DNA from: CAZEHO01 sp964511945
Lineage (GTDB): Bacteria; Actinomycetota; Acidimicrobiia; Spongiisociales; UBA11373
NCBI GenBank assembly: GCA_964511945.1
Contig: CAZEHO010000013.1
Span: 1-64,000, forward strand
Length of the DNA: 64,000 bases
Reading direction: 5' to 3'
Shown: positions 54,586 to 62,585 of the stretch, piece by piece
How positions within the stretch are numbered: position 1 is the first letter of the stretch
Layout: every line of letters starts with the position of its first letter
Notes under the pieces: generated by a model
Databases searched by the model: none
The model's input: only the letters and a program-made list of their open reading frames with translations
What the model was told of the DNA's origin: nothing
Made by a program: the position numbers and the translations under genes

Positions 54586-55178
54586 GCTCCGACCCGCCGG
54601 TCGTCCGGCGCGGATTCGCCGAAGACGATCGGCCGTTCCTGGCCGGACTGCTGTGGGATGCGTTCGGGCAGAAGTTCTCCCAGTTGCTGCGGAATCGGGA
54701 GTCGGCGATTCGGGTCCTCGGTAGTGGGCTCATTCAGTCCGGCGCGCTCACTGCCTATCGGGCACAACGACCCGTCGGGGTGATGCTGCTCAAAGACCGC
54801 GCCGGTCTGGAGTCGATGACGGCTCACTGGCGCGACTACGCAGATGCGTTCGGCCCACTCTCCGGAACTCTGCGATTGGCCGCCCTTGCCTTCATCGATG
54901 AGCGGCCTCCCCGCGATGTGCTCGTGGTGGATGCGATCTCGGTCGACCCGCGGGAACGGGGGAGCGGCATCGGCACCCTGTTGCTGACCGAAGCGGAAGC
55001 GGTCGCCGGCGAGCGCGGCCGGCCCGAGATGATGCTGGAGGTTGTTGCCGGCAACCACGGAGCGGTGCGTCTGTACGAACGGCTCGGATACCGGGTGACT
55101 GCAACCAAGTCGGCCGGGTGGCTGGGCCGGCGGCTGCTCGGGGTTGGCCCGTATCACCGGATGCGGAAGGCACTCTGA
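54582..55178 (+). CDS. GNAT-family N-acetyltransferase
   Basis: This 198-residue protein has the GNAT acetyl-CoA site: VDAISVDPRERGSGIGTLLL (motif A with the R-x-x-G-x-G/A pattern RERGSGIG), and NHGAVRLYERLGYRV (motif B). An Arg-rich C-terminus follows. Substrate is unknown. The GTG start overlaps the trpD stop by 4 bp. Confidence 0.82.
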   Translation: MSSDPPVVRRGFAEDDRPFLAGLLWDAFGQKFSQLLRNRESAIRVLGSGLIQSGALTAYRAQRPVGVMLLKDRAGLESMTAHWRDYADAFGPLSGTLRLAALAFIDERPPRDVLVVDAISVDPRERGSGIGTLLLTEAEAVAGERGRPEMMLEVVAGNHGAVRLYERLGYRVTATKSAGWLGRRLLGVGPYHRMRKAL

Positions 55179-55260
55179 ACGCCAGCGTGTGACCTTGGGC
55201 CCTTACGCCCGCCGGGAGGCTTGGCAGACACTGGTGGCGCCACCCCGATTGGAGGTGTTC

Positions 55261-57156
55261 GTGCGAAGGCCCCTGATCCTCCTCGTTCTGCTCGTCATGC
55301 TGGTGCCGGCCGCGCTCGCGCAGGCTCAGGAGGAGCGGGAGCCGCCGGAGGGAGCGATGCTGATCATCCTGGATGCGTCGGGGTCGATGAACAACGTCGA
55401 TCAGGACGGAATCCCGTTCATCGACAAGGCCAAGGACGCGGTTCTGGAGTTGATCGATGCGCTGCCCGACGGCACCCAGGTGGGCTTGCGGGTCTACGGA
55501 CACCGGGAGCCGAATACGGATGCGGTGCGGGGCTGCCAGGACACCGAACTGATCGCTCCGGTTGCGCCGCTCGATCGGGATGCGATTCGCACCGCCGTCG
55601 AAGGATTGGAGGCCTCGGGGTTTACCCCGATCGGGCTCTCGCTGACCGAAGCCGCCGCCGATCTGCCCGACGACGGTCCCCGGTCGATCGTGCTCATTTC
55701 CGACGGTGAAGACACCTGTGCGCCTCCCGATCCGTGTCAGATCGCAGATGATCTCTACGGCGAGGCTTTCGACGTGCGGATCGAGTCGGTCGGGTTCCTG
55801 GTGGGAACCGGGTCCGCCGCCGAGCAGCAGCTGCGATGCATCGCCGAGACGACCGGCGGTGGATACAACACCGTTGATGACGCCAATCAGCTGGTAGCCC
55901 GGCTTGGCGAGGTCACCGAGGAGATTCTCGGTTGGCGCCCTCCGATGACGCTCAACGGTGCGCTGGCGGAACTCGATGCTCCCCCCATACCGGTCGAGGT
56001 TCATCCGGACTGGGTTTCGGAAGAGCCGGGGGTGATGGGCAGGGCAGATATCGGCTCGATCATCCTGCGCGGCGACATCCGGTGGTGGCAGCTCGATCTC
56101 TGGCACGCGGAGGACGTCTGGGTGTGGGCGGATCTCGAAGTGCCCGAGGGCGAGCGGGCGGTTGGGATGTTCGAGGCGATCATTCTCGACTCCGAGGGCA
56201 AGCGGGTCGAAGGGTCGGTGGGGCACGGCGGCTACGCGGTGCGGGCCGAGCTTCCGATGGATTACAGCCCGATGATCGGCGCCGGCCTGCAGGATTCCCA
56301 GGGATATCGACCCGAAGGTCGGTACCTGGTCGGCCTGGCCTGGCACGGCACGCCGGAAGTGTTCCTCGGGTCGATCTATATGAGCGTCGAGGTGCTCGCC
56401 GATCCCGCGGAGTACCTGACCCGAACCGAACTGCAGGGTGCTCTTGATCCGGCAGATGCGCCGGTGCTCGAGTTGGCCGGGCTCGAAGAGAATTGGCCCG
56501 GTTGGAAGGGGAACTCGTACCGGGCTCCGCTTGCTTCGGGAGAGACCCGTTGGTATCGCCTCGAGATGGAGCGGGGGGACTTGATGAATGTGTTCGCCGT
56601 GTTCCCGGGCGACCGGTTCGTCGGCGAGGGAACGACCGGCCGGTTCACGATTCACCTCACGGACGCCGACGGCAGCCCGGTCGGGGCTGCCTTCGAGGAA
56701 TGGCCGCAGCTGTCACAGGAGTTTGGGACCGACCGCCATCAGGCGACGGTGAGCGGGACCACGTCGCTCGACCCGGATCCGCTCCCGGAGACCGTGCTCG
56801 TGGGCTTCGAGTGGGAGGGTCCCGCCGGCCAGCAGAGCGAGATCCGCTTCGAGGTTGAGACGGATCACGACCCGTCGCGGGCGGAGGCGGCCGATCAGAT
56901 CGAGGCCGAACGAGAGCGTCTTGCCCAGGAGGAGCAGGAGGAGCACGAGCAGACCGATTGGTCGACGACGACCTCGCGCGCCCCTACCACCACGGCCACC
57001 GCTCCGGCGACCGCCACGACGACCCAGGCCGTGGCGCTCGACGGTGCCGGTGACGACGACGGTGGCAGTTTCCCACTCCCGGTTGCGATCCTGATTGGTG
57101 TTGTCGCCCTCGTTGGGATCGTCACACCGCTGATCATCCGCCGGATCCGGGCGTAA
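55261..57156 (+). CDS. Secreted VWA-domain protein with C-terminal membrane anchor
   Basis: This 631-residue protein has a cleavable signal peptide (ALAQAQ end) and a von Willebrand A domain (about 30-220). The MIDAS residues are present: LDASGSMNN (DxSxS), the Thr in GFTPIGLSLTEA and the Asp in LISDGEDTC. A beta-rich region (about 240-550) and a Thr/Ser-rich linker follow, then one membrane segment (about 605-625). It is probably on the outer face. The GTG at 55261 follows GGAGG by about seven bases. Function unknown; it may bind partners in a metal-dependent way. Confidence 0.82.
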   Translation: MRRPLILLVLLVMLVPAALAQAQEEREPPEGAMLIILDASGSMNNVDQDGIPFIDKAKDAVLELIDALPDGTQVGLRVYGHREPNTDAVRGCQDTELIAPVAPLDRDAIRTAVEGLEASGFTPIGLSLTEAAADLPDDGPRSIVLISDGEDTCAPPDPCQIADDLYGEAFDVRIESVGFLVGTGSAAEQQLRCIAETTGGGYNTVDDANQLVARLGEVTEEILGWRPPMTLNGALAELDAPPIPVEVHPDWVSEEPGVMGRADIGSIILRGDIRWWQLDLWHAEDVWVWADLEVPEGERAVGMFEAIILDSEGKRVEGSVGHGGYAVRAELPMDYSPMIGAGLQDSQGYRPEGRYLVGLAWHGTPEVFLGSIYMSVEVLADPAEYLTRTELQGALDPADAPVLELAGLEENWPGWKGNSYRAPLASGETRWYRLEMERGDLMNVFAVFPGDRFVGEGTTGRFTIHLTDADGSPVGAAFEEWPQLSQEFGTDRHQATVSGTTSLDPDPLPETVLVGFEWEGPAGQQSEIRFEVETDHDPSRAEAADQIEAERERLAQEEQEEHEQTDWSTTTSRAPTTTATAPATATTTQAVALDGAGDDDGGSFPLPVAILIGVVALVGIVTPLIIRRIRA

Positions 57157-57165
57157 CGTCGCCGC

Positions 57166-57588
57166 ATGCTGGTGGTCTGGATCGTTCTCGGTGCATTCGC
57201 GATCGCCGTCACGGTGTGGGGGGTCGTACTCTCGCTCCATCGACGGATCCGTGATGCCTCGGACGTCGTCGATGCACTGGGCCCCATGCGGCGCTCTTCC
57301 GCCAACCTCTTCGGGGTGCAGGCGCGCGGGCGCGGACAGGTTCGGTGCAACGGGATCCTGGCGCTGACCGACCGGCATCTCCGCTTCGAGATGTACGCCC
57401 CGCGGCGCTCGATCGAGATTCCTCTCGAGTCGATTGTCGACGTGACCACCGTGCCCTCGTTCCTCGGCAAGTGGACGCTTCGGCCCCTGCTGCAGGTGAC
57501 TTGGACTGCGGCCGACGGGCAGATCGATCGGGCTGCCTGGCTGGTTCGGGAACTCGATGAGTGGGTTGGTGCGTTGCCAACGCCATGA
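57166..57588 (+). CDS. Small membrane-anchored protein, GRAM/PH-like
   Basis: This 140-residue protein has one N-terminal membrane segment (about 3-23) and a beta-rich cytosolic domain (about 50-130, with GILALTDRHLRFEMYAP and VDVTTVPSF) resembling the small bacterial PH/GRAM domains. The function is unknown. It follows the VWA gene by 9 bp, so it may share its transcript. Confidence 0.65.
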   Translation: MLVVWIVLGAFAIAVTVWGVVLSLHRRIRDASDVVDALGPMRRSSANLFGVQARGRGQVRCNGILALTDRHLRFEMYAPRRSIEIPLESIVDVTTVPSFLGKWTLRPLLQVTWTAADGQIDRAAWLVRELDEWVGALPTP

Positions 57589-57595
57589 GCCCGGC

Positions 57596-57601
57596 TATCG
57601 T
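57596..57601 (+). promoter_or_regulatory. Leaderless -10 box for the TlpA-like selenoprotein gene
   Basis: TATCGT lies ten bases before the ATG at 57612; no Shine-Dalgarno is seen in the gap. Confidence 0.4.
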
Positions 57602-57611
57602 CTCGCCAACC

Positions 57612-58298
57612 ATGAAGCGCTTGAGTCTGCTCGTCGTCGTGCTTGCCCTCGCTGCAGCCGCCTGCGGTGGCAACGACACCAGTTCGCCGACCGCAGCTTC
57701 GTCCTCGTCATCGTCCTCATCGATTGCGCCGAGCTCGAGCAGTTCGAGTTCCTCGACCGCTCCGGCGGCGACGTCGTCCGCCGCAGCTCCCGAGACCGAG
57801 GAAACGGTTCCCGCCTCGTCCTCAACTTCGTCGTCGACCTCGTCGTCGACGACGGAGGCTCCCGGCCCGGCGCCCGATGATGAATTAGCTCCGGCCCCCG
57901 ACTTCACTCTGGCGCTCGGTCAGGGTGGTGAGTTCACCTTGAGTGAGGAGAGCAACCCGGTCTACCTGATCTTCTGGGCCGAGTGGTGAGGCACCTGCTC
58001 ACGGGAGGTTCCCGTGATCGATGCGGTCGCATCGGATTATCAAAACCAAATCACCTTCGTGGCCGTCGCCCAGAGCAGCACGCCTGAGGCATCGGCGCAG
58101 CGTGTCGGCGTCTGGTTCTCCCCGGACCGGCTGTTGTGGGGCTACTCAGACGAAATCGGCCCGTGGTACGGCGTGCGCGGCCAGCCGGTATCTGTGCTGG
58201 TCACGTCACGTGGCAAGGTCGCCTCGATGTGGTTCGGGGCCCTGCCGGAGGCCGACATCCGGGCGGAACTGGACACACTGCTGGCGCTGAGCGCCTAA
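57612..58298 (+). CDS. TlpA/thioredoxin-like lipoprotein, candidate selenoprotein (in-frame TGA)
   Basis: The gene runs through an in-frame TGA at 57987-57989. Before it come a lipoprotein signal (lipobox AAAC), a Ser/Thr-rich linker (about 25-90) and the thioredoxin-like start APDFTLALGQGGEFTL and VYLIFWAEW. After it, in the same frame, come GTCSREVPVIDAV, ITFVAVAQSS, LLWGYSDEIGPWYGVRGQPVS (with a cis-Pro after the QP) and a normal end at 58298. Thus the TGA replaces the first Cys of the CxxC motif, giving Sec126-Gly-Thr-Cys. A SECIS-like hairpin follows. As read, 228 residues. The alternative is a broken or mis-sequenced TlpA gene. It is convergent with the Lgt-like gene (4-bp overlap). Confidence 0.8.
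57987..58016 (+). promoter_or_regulatory. Candidate bacterial SECIS element with UGA codon
   Basis: The UGA (57987-57989) is followed after ten bases by a 7-bp perfect stem, CACGGGA (58000-58006) and TCCCGTG (58010-58016), with the loop GGU. The loop starts 17 bases after the UGA. Bacterial SECIS hairpins are immediately downstream of UGA, with a small loop with a G among its first two bases, and a spacing of about 16-37; all three hold here. Confidence 0.7.
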
Positions 58299-58984
58299 CT
58301 GGATCTTCGCCCGCTCCACCATCGCCAGCCGGCGAGGCCGAGACCTGCCGCCGTCCCCACGAGATACCAGATCTCAGCGCCGCCGCCGATGGTCAGCCGC
58401 ATCGGTTCGGTAGCGAGCCGCCCAAGTGAGGCGGCAGCCAGCGTCAGTGCGGCGATGATCCCGGGATGGGGAAAGCGGCGCTTCAGAAGCACCATTGCCA
58501 GGGCGGTCCCGATCAGCAGGATCGCGGCGTAGGTCTCCACGGGGTGGCGGGTGATGTCGCTCCCGGCCGAGGCCATGGCCCACGGCAGGTCCGACGGTGT
58601 GCCTAGGCAGGTATCGCGTACGAGGCAGCCGAGGTGCCATCCGGCAAGGCCGGTCAGCGCAGCCGGGGCCACGCCGTCGACGATCCTCCAGAGATCCGAA
58701 CGAGCCAGGAGGCCCAGCGTCACCAGGGCGGCGGCCGATGCGATGCCAGTGTCGACGCCGGAGCGGACGATCAGGATGTCGCCCGGATTGGTGATCGGGT
58801 TGGTCCCGCCGATGATCATGGCCCCGAGGCGTCCGACGAGCAGGCCGGCGACCGCAGCACCAAGGGCAACATCCCAGAGTTGCCGGGTGCAATCGGCGGC
58901 GTTGGTCCGTCCCGCCTCGAACCACAACATCCCGTACAGGCCGGCGACCGCAATGGCCGCCGCTCCGACCAGGGTGAATTCCAT
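58295..58984 (-). CDS. Lgt-like membrane protein
   Basis: This 229-residue polytopic protein resembles prolipoprotein diacylglyceryl transferase. Its text GLAGWHLGCLVRDTCLGTPS, then DLPWAM and RHPVETYAAI, follows the Lgt order (PWA, then RHP and the YE/YA helix). However, it is shorter than Lgt, and the R-x-GN-x-x-N-x-E-x-x-G motif is not intact; it has CLVRD instead. It may therefore be an Lgt-family relative with another role. It overlaps the TlpA gene by one base and the selenoprotein gene at its 3' end. Confidence 0.72.
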   Translation of the reverse strand: MEFTLVGAAAIAVAGLYGMLWFEAGRTNAADCTRQLWDVALGAAVAGLLVGRLGAMIIGGTNPITNPGDILIVRSGVDTGIASAAALVTLGLLARSDLWRIVDGVAPAALTGLAGWHLGCLVRDTCLGTPSDLPWAMASAGSDITRHPVETYAAILLIGTALAMVLLKRRFPHPGIIAALTLAAASLGRLATEPMRLTIGGGAEIWYLVGTAAGLGLAGWRWWSGRRSS

Positions 58985-59472
58985 CAGCCGCCCCGCCGGA
59001 GGAGTTCGTCGATGCCCAGGGCAAGGCCGCGCTCGTCGATCACACCCTGGTGGAGTTCGATGAGTTCGCCGCCGGCAGCGAAGAAGTACGTCAGGGGTAC
59101 TCCGCGACCGGCGAGATCGGCGCGCACCGCTCCGCTTGGGTCGGCGTAGTGCTCGAAGCCGTCGAGGCCGAACTCGGCGATGAACTCGCGTGCGGCATCG
59201 GGTCCGTCCTCGACGTCGAGTCCGACGAATCGCACTTCGCCGCCGAATTCGGCGTGCGCTTCACGAAGCAACGGTGCCTCGGAGCGGCAGGGGATGCACC
59301 ACGACGCCCACACGTTCAGCACCACCGGTTGCGTCGATTCGGCAAGCAGCGCTCGGATATCCGATGGAGTGGTGATGGGGAGATCGGCAATGTCCTCCAC
59401 CGGGACCGAGGCGGTGGAACACGACACCCCAAGCACCACGGTGGCGGCGAGGAAGAGGATCAGGCGTCGCAT
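58984..59472 (-). CDS. TlpA-family thiol-disulfide lipoprotein
   Basis: This 162-residue lipoprotein (lipobox GVSC) has a thioredoxin fold with the active site ASWCIPCRSEAP and the cis-Pro in RGVPLTYFF. It reduces or exchanges disulfides outside the membrane. Start ATG 59472 is chosen: TACACT (minus strand, 59482-59487) lies nine bases upstream, so the transcript is probably leaderless. It is the standard-Cys counterpart of the candidate selenoprotein encoded about 0.7 kb away. Confidence 0.87.
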   Translation of the reverse strand: MRRLILFLAATVVLGVSCSTASVPVEDIADLPITTPSDIRALLAESTQPVVLNVWASWCIPCRSEAPLLREAHAEFGGEVRFVGLDVEDGPDAAREFIAEFGLDGFEHYADPSGAVRADLAGRGVPLTYFFAAGGELIELHQGVIDERGLALGIDELLRRGG

Positions 59473-59481
59473 CGGCATCAG

Positions 59482-59487
59482 AGTGTA
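59482..59487 (-). promoter_or_regulatory. Leaderless -10 box for the TlpA gene
   Basis: On the minus strand TACACT lies nine bases before the ATG at 59472. Confidence 0.4.
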
Positions 59488-59558
59488 CGAGGGCCCGGGC
59501 ACTGGAGTCCCCGAGCCCACTCGACCACCCGGTGTGTCAGAACCCTATCCTGAGGGTG

Positions 59559-60602
59559 GTGGAGGCCACACTGCACTGGATCGGATTTGGGGCCGGCATC
59601 GTCCTGGTCCTGATCGCGCTCGCCGCAGCCATCGCCCTCGGGTTCGGATTGCGGCGGCCACTGCTGATCCGCGCAGCCATGCGGCCGGTGGCCGCACTGT
59701 TCGCCGCCGTCGGGAGACGTATGCCCAGCGACCTGATGCGGGCCCGGCTGCTCGCCGGCAGGGGACCAGCCGCAGCAGTCGCTGCTCTCGTGGTGCTGTG
59801 GGTCGTGCTGATTGCCGGCTTCGGCCTGACGCTGCTGCCGTTCGATGGGCCGTCGGTCTCGGCGGCGTTCCGTCACGGGGCGGCCGCAGTGCTCGGGATC
59901 GGGCTGCTCGGTTCCGGGGTGGTCCCGCTGGTGGTTGCGCTGATCGGCGCCGGCGCCGGTGTCCTGGTGCTGGTCCTGTCGATCGTGTTCGTTCTGCGGC
60001 TGGGATCGCTCGTGGCACGGGGCCAGCAGGTGATTGCAGCGGTCGAAGCTCGCAGCGGGGTTCCGCCGTGGGGTCCGGCGCTCGTTGCCGGATACGTGGA
60101 GGCCGGCGCAGCGGTTCGACTGCCGGCGCTGTACCAGGTCGCCGAATCATGGGCCGCCGAACTGGCACCCCGGGGTGACCCACTGCCGTTGTGGTTCCGA
60201 TCGGCGGGGACCATGGTCGACGGGGTCACAGCACTGGTCGCAGTGATGGATGCAGCCGCCCTCGACATCGCCCTGGTCCCCGACAACGAACACGCCGATG
60301 CCCGGATGCTCCTCCGGACCGGGACCGATGCGCTCGACCACGCCCGCCGGGTTTTGGGGGTGGGGTCTCCGCCGGTGCGTGCGGCCATGCTGACCGAGGA
60401 GGGATTCGAATTGGGTCTGGAGCGGCTGAGCGCCGCCGGGTACGAGCACAGCGACGGCAACGCAGGGGGTTGGATGCGATTCGTTCGGCTGCGGCGGGGA
60501 TATGCCCCAGATGCGGTGGCGGTGGGCCGGCGCATGCTGTCACCCCCGGCCCCGTGGATGGGGGAGTGGCCGGGTCCGGCCTCCAAGACCGAAGATGGCT
60601 GA
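59559..60602 (+). CDS. Membrane protein of unknown function
   Basis: This 347-residue protein has four hydrophobic segments in its first half (about 8-28, 72-92, 105-125 and 130-150) and a soluble second half with no known motif (GTDALDHARRVLGVG and EEGFELGLERLSAAGYEH). The GTG at 59559 is preferred: a TATCCT box (59546-59551) lies seven bases upstream, as with other leaderless genes here; an earlier GTG is at 59532. The end overlaps the methyltransferase start by 8 bp. Confidence 0.65.
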   Translation: MEATLHWIGFGAGIVLVLIALAAAIALGFGLRRPLLIRAAMRPVAALFAAVGRRMPSDLMRARLLAGRGPAAAVAALVVLWVVLIAGFGLTLLPFDGPSVSAAFRHGAAAVLGIGLLGSGVVPLVVALIGAGAGVLVLVLSIVFVLRLGSLVARGQQVIAAVEARSGVPPWGPALVAGYVEAGAAVRLPALYQVAESWAAELAPRGDPLPLWFRSAGTMVDGVTALVAVMDAAALDIALVPDNEHADARMLLRTGTDALDHARRVLGVGSPPVRAAMLTEEGFELGLERLSAAGYEHSDGNAGGWMRFVRLRRGYAPDAVAVGRRMLSPPAPWMGEWPGPASKTEDG

Positions 60603-61209
60603 GTACTCGCTGGGAGCCCGGCTCTACGACCCGGTCATGGAGCCGCTGGTCGCACGCTTTCGAGAGTCGGGTCTGGACCTGGCTCCGGCGGTTCCCGGGA
60701 TGCGGGTTGTCGATCTGGGATGTGGGACCGGCGCCCATCTGGATCTGTATCGGAGCCGCGGCGCACAGGTGACCGGTGTCGACCGATCGGCGGCGATGCT
60801 GCAGCGGGCGCGGGCCAAGCTCGGCCCGGAAGCCGCGCTCTTCGAGTCCGATGCGGCAGCCACAGCACTGCCCGGCGGCGAATTCGACCTGGTGCTGATC
60901 ATGACGGTGCTGCACGAACTCCAGCCGGCATCGGCGATCGGTATCTTGCGCGAGGCGGAACGTTTGGCCGGGCGGGAGGGCCGGATCCTCGTCGTGGATC
61001 ACCATCTGGGGTGTCCCGCAGGGTGGCGGGGTCACCTGATTCGCTGGTTCACGGGTGCGATCGAAGGGATTGCCCGGCACGATGCCCGGGGGTTCCTGCG
61101 TTCGGGCGGTGTTCCGGTGCTGGCGGCGCGCACCGGGCTCGTCATCGAGACATGGCGGTCCGAGGCGGCGGGAACCATGGGGCTCTACCTGCTCCGCGGC
61201 CGCGTCTGA
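60595..61209 (+). CDS. Class I SAM-dependent methyltransferase
   Basis: This 204-residue protein has the class I motifs: VVDLGCGTGAHLDLY (motif I), VTGVDRSAAML (motif II) and the FDLVLIMTVLHEL acidic strand. Motif set and size resemble UbiE/phospholipid-methylase-like enzymes. The acceptor is unknown. It overlaps the preceding gene by 8 bp and is convergent with the his operon. Confidence 0.85.
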   Translation: MAEYSLGARLYDPVMEPLVARFRESGLDLAPAVPGMRVVDLGCGTGAHLDLYRSRGAQVTGVDRSAAMLQRARAKLGPEAALFESDAAATALPGGEFDLVLIMTVLHELQPASAIGILREAERLAGREGRILVVDHHLGCPAGWRGHLIRWFTGAIEGIARHDARGFLRSGGVPVLAARTGLVIETWRSEAAGTMGLYLLRGRV

Positions 61210-61215
61210 GCGATC

Positions 61216-61824
61216 TCAGCCGGCCCGCTCACTCAGCACGTCGATGGCCAGTCCCGGATCGACGCCGCGTTCGGCAAGCAGCACAAGCACGTGGTACAGG
61301 AGATCAGCGGCTTCCTCGGCTACCCGGCGGTCGTCTGCCGCGCCGGCACTGTGATCCTTGGCGGCGAGGACGACCTCGATAGCCTCTTCGGCGACTTTGC
61401 GGCCGGGTCCATCGACACCCTTTCCGAGCAACCGGGCCGTGTACGAGCCCTCGGGCCGTTCGGCAGCGCGGGACCGGATCGTCGACCAGAGGCGCTCCAA
61501 GTCGGCGAATCCGGCGGCGGTCTCGTCGGTGAAGCACGAGACGCGGCCGGTGTGGCAGGCGGGGCCGGCCGGGTCCACCAGATACAGCAGGGTGTCGCCG
61601 TCGCAATCATCGCGGATGTCGATGACCTGCATGGTGTTACCGGATGTGGCGCCCTTGCGCCACATCTCATCGCGAGAGCGGCTCCAGAAGTGGGCCTCAC
61701 CGGTGGAGCGGGTGGCGGCGAGCGCTTCGGCGTTTGCGTAGGCCAGCATCAGGACCGCGCCGGAGCGCCGATTCTGCACGACCACCGGAACCAGTCCCCT
61801 GTCATCCCAACGGGGCTCCATCAC
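61216..61824 (-). CDS. hisIE: Phosphoribosyl-AMP cyclohydrolase / phosphoribosyl-ATP pyrophosphatase
   Basis: This 202-residue bifunctional enzyme performs steps two and three of histidine synthesis. The N-terminal HisI part has AYANAEALAATRSTGEAHFWSR and CDGDTLLYLV...CHTGRVSCF, with the metal-binding Cys and Asp. The C-terminal HisE part (about 110-202) has YTARLLGKGVDGPGRKVAEEAIE. It overlaps hisF by 4 bp. In many actinobacteria the two are separate genes; here they are fused. Confidence 0.92.
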   Translation of the reverse strand: MMEPRWDDRGLVPVVVQNRRSGAVLMLAYANAEALAATRSTGEAHFWSRSRDEMWRKGATSGNTMQVIDIRDDCDGDTLLYLVDPAGPACHTGRVSCFTDETAAGFADLERLWSTIRSRAAERPEGSYTARLLGKGVDGPGRKVAEEAIEVVLAAKDHSAGAADDRRVAEEAADLLYHVLVLLAERGVDPGLAIDVLSERAG

Positions 61825-62585
61825 AGGACCTCCCGTATCGGGACGCCGGCGGCGGCCATTTGCTCCTTTACCGCCGAGATCTCCACCTGGCGTCGATGGA
61901 AGATCGAAGCGGCGAGCACCGCGTCGGCCCGACCGTCGACGATCGCCCGGACACAGTGATCCGCGGTCCCGGCACCACCCGAAGCGATGATCGGAACCGG
62001 CACCGCAGCGTTGGCTGCCCGGAGCAGTTCGAGGTCAAATCCGTCCTGGGTGCCGTCCGAGTCCATGGAAGTGAGCAGGATCTCTCCGGCACCGGCCTCG
62101 ACCCCCGTCCGGATCCACTCGATCGCATTCTGCCCGGTCGGGGTGCGGCCGCCGTCCACCACGACTTCCCAACCTCCGCCGCTGCGACGACGGGCATCTA
62201 CGGCAAGCACCACGCATTGCCGGCCGAACGCAGCCGCGCACTGCCCGATCAGTTCGGGATTGCGCACGGCCGCGGAGTTGACCGAAACCTTGTCGGCGCC
62301 GGCCCGCAGCGCGGCTCGCATGTCGCCCACGGAACGAACGCCTCCCCCCACCGTGAGCGGCACGAACACGTTCTGCGCGGTGCGCCGCACCACATCGAGC
62401 ATCGTGTCCCGTCCCTCCGGCGTGGCGGAGATGTCCAGGAACACGATCTCGTCGGCACCTTCGGCCGCGTAGCGAGCGGCGAGTTCGACCGGGTCACCCT
62501 CGTCGGTGAGGTTCACGAAGTTGACGCCCTTGACTACCCGTCCGGCGGAGACGTCGAGGCAGGGAATGACCCGGCTACGCAGCAT
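61821..62585 (-). CDS. hisF: Imidazole glycerol phosphate synthase, cyclase subunit
   Basis: This 254-residue (beta/alpha)8 barrel joins PRFAR and ammonia from HisH to give IGP and AICAR. The two catalytic Asp are in VIPCLDVSAGRVVKG and LAVDARR, with the phosphate sites GGVRS and ASGGAGT. The ATG at 62585 starts the family's normal N-terminus and lies 11 bases inside hisH. It follows hisH directly, without hisA. Confidence 0.93.
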   Translation of the reverse strand: MLRSRVIPCLDVSAGRVVKGVNFVNLTDEGDPVELAARYAAEGADEIVFLDISATPEGRDTMLDVVRRTAQNVFVPLTVGGGVRSVGDMRAALRAGADKVSVNSAAVRNPELIGQCAAAFGRQCVVLAVDARRRSGGGWEVVVDGGRTPTGQNAIEWIRTGVEAGAGEILLTSMDSDGTQDGFDLELLRAANAAVPVPIIASGGAGTADHCVRAIVDGRADAVLAASIFHRRQVEISAVKEQMAAAGVPIREVL

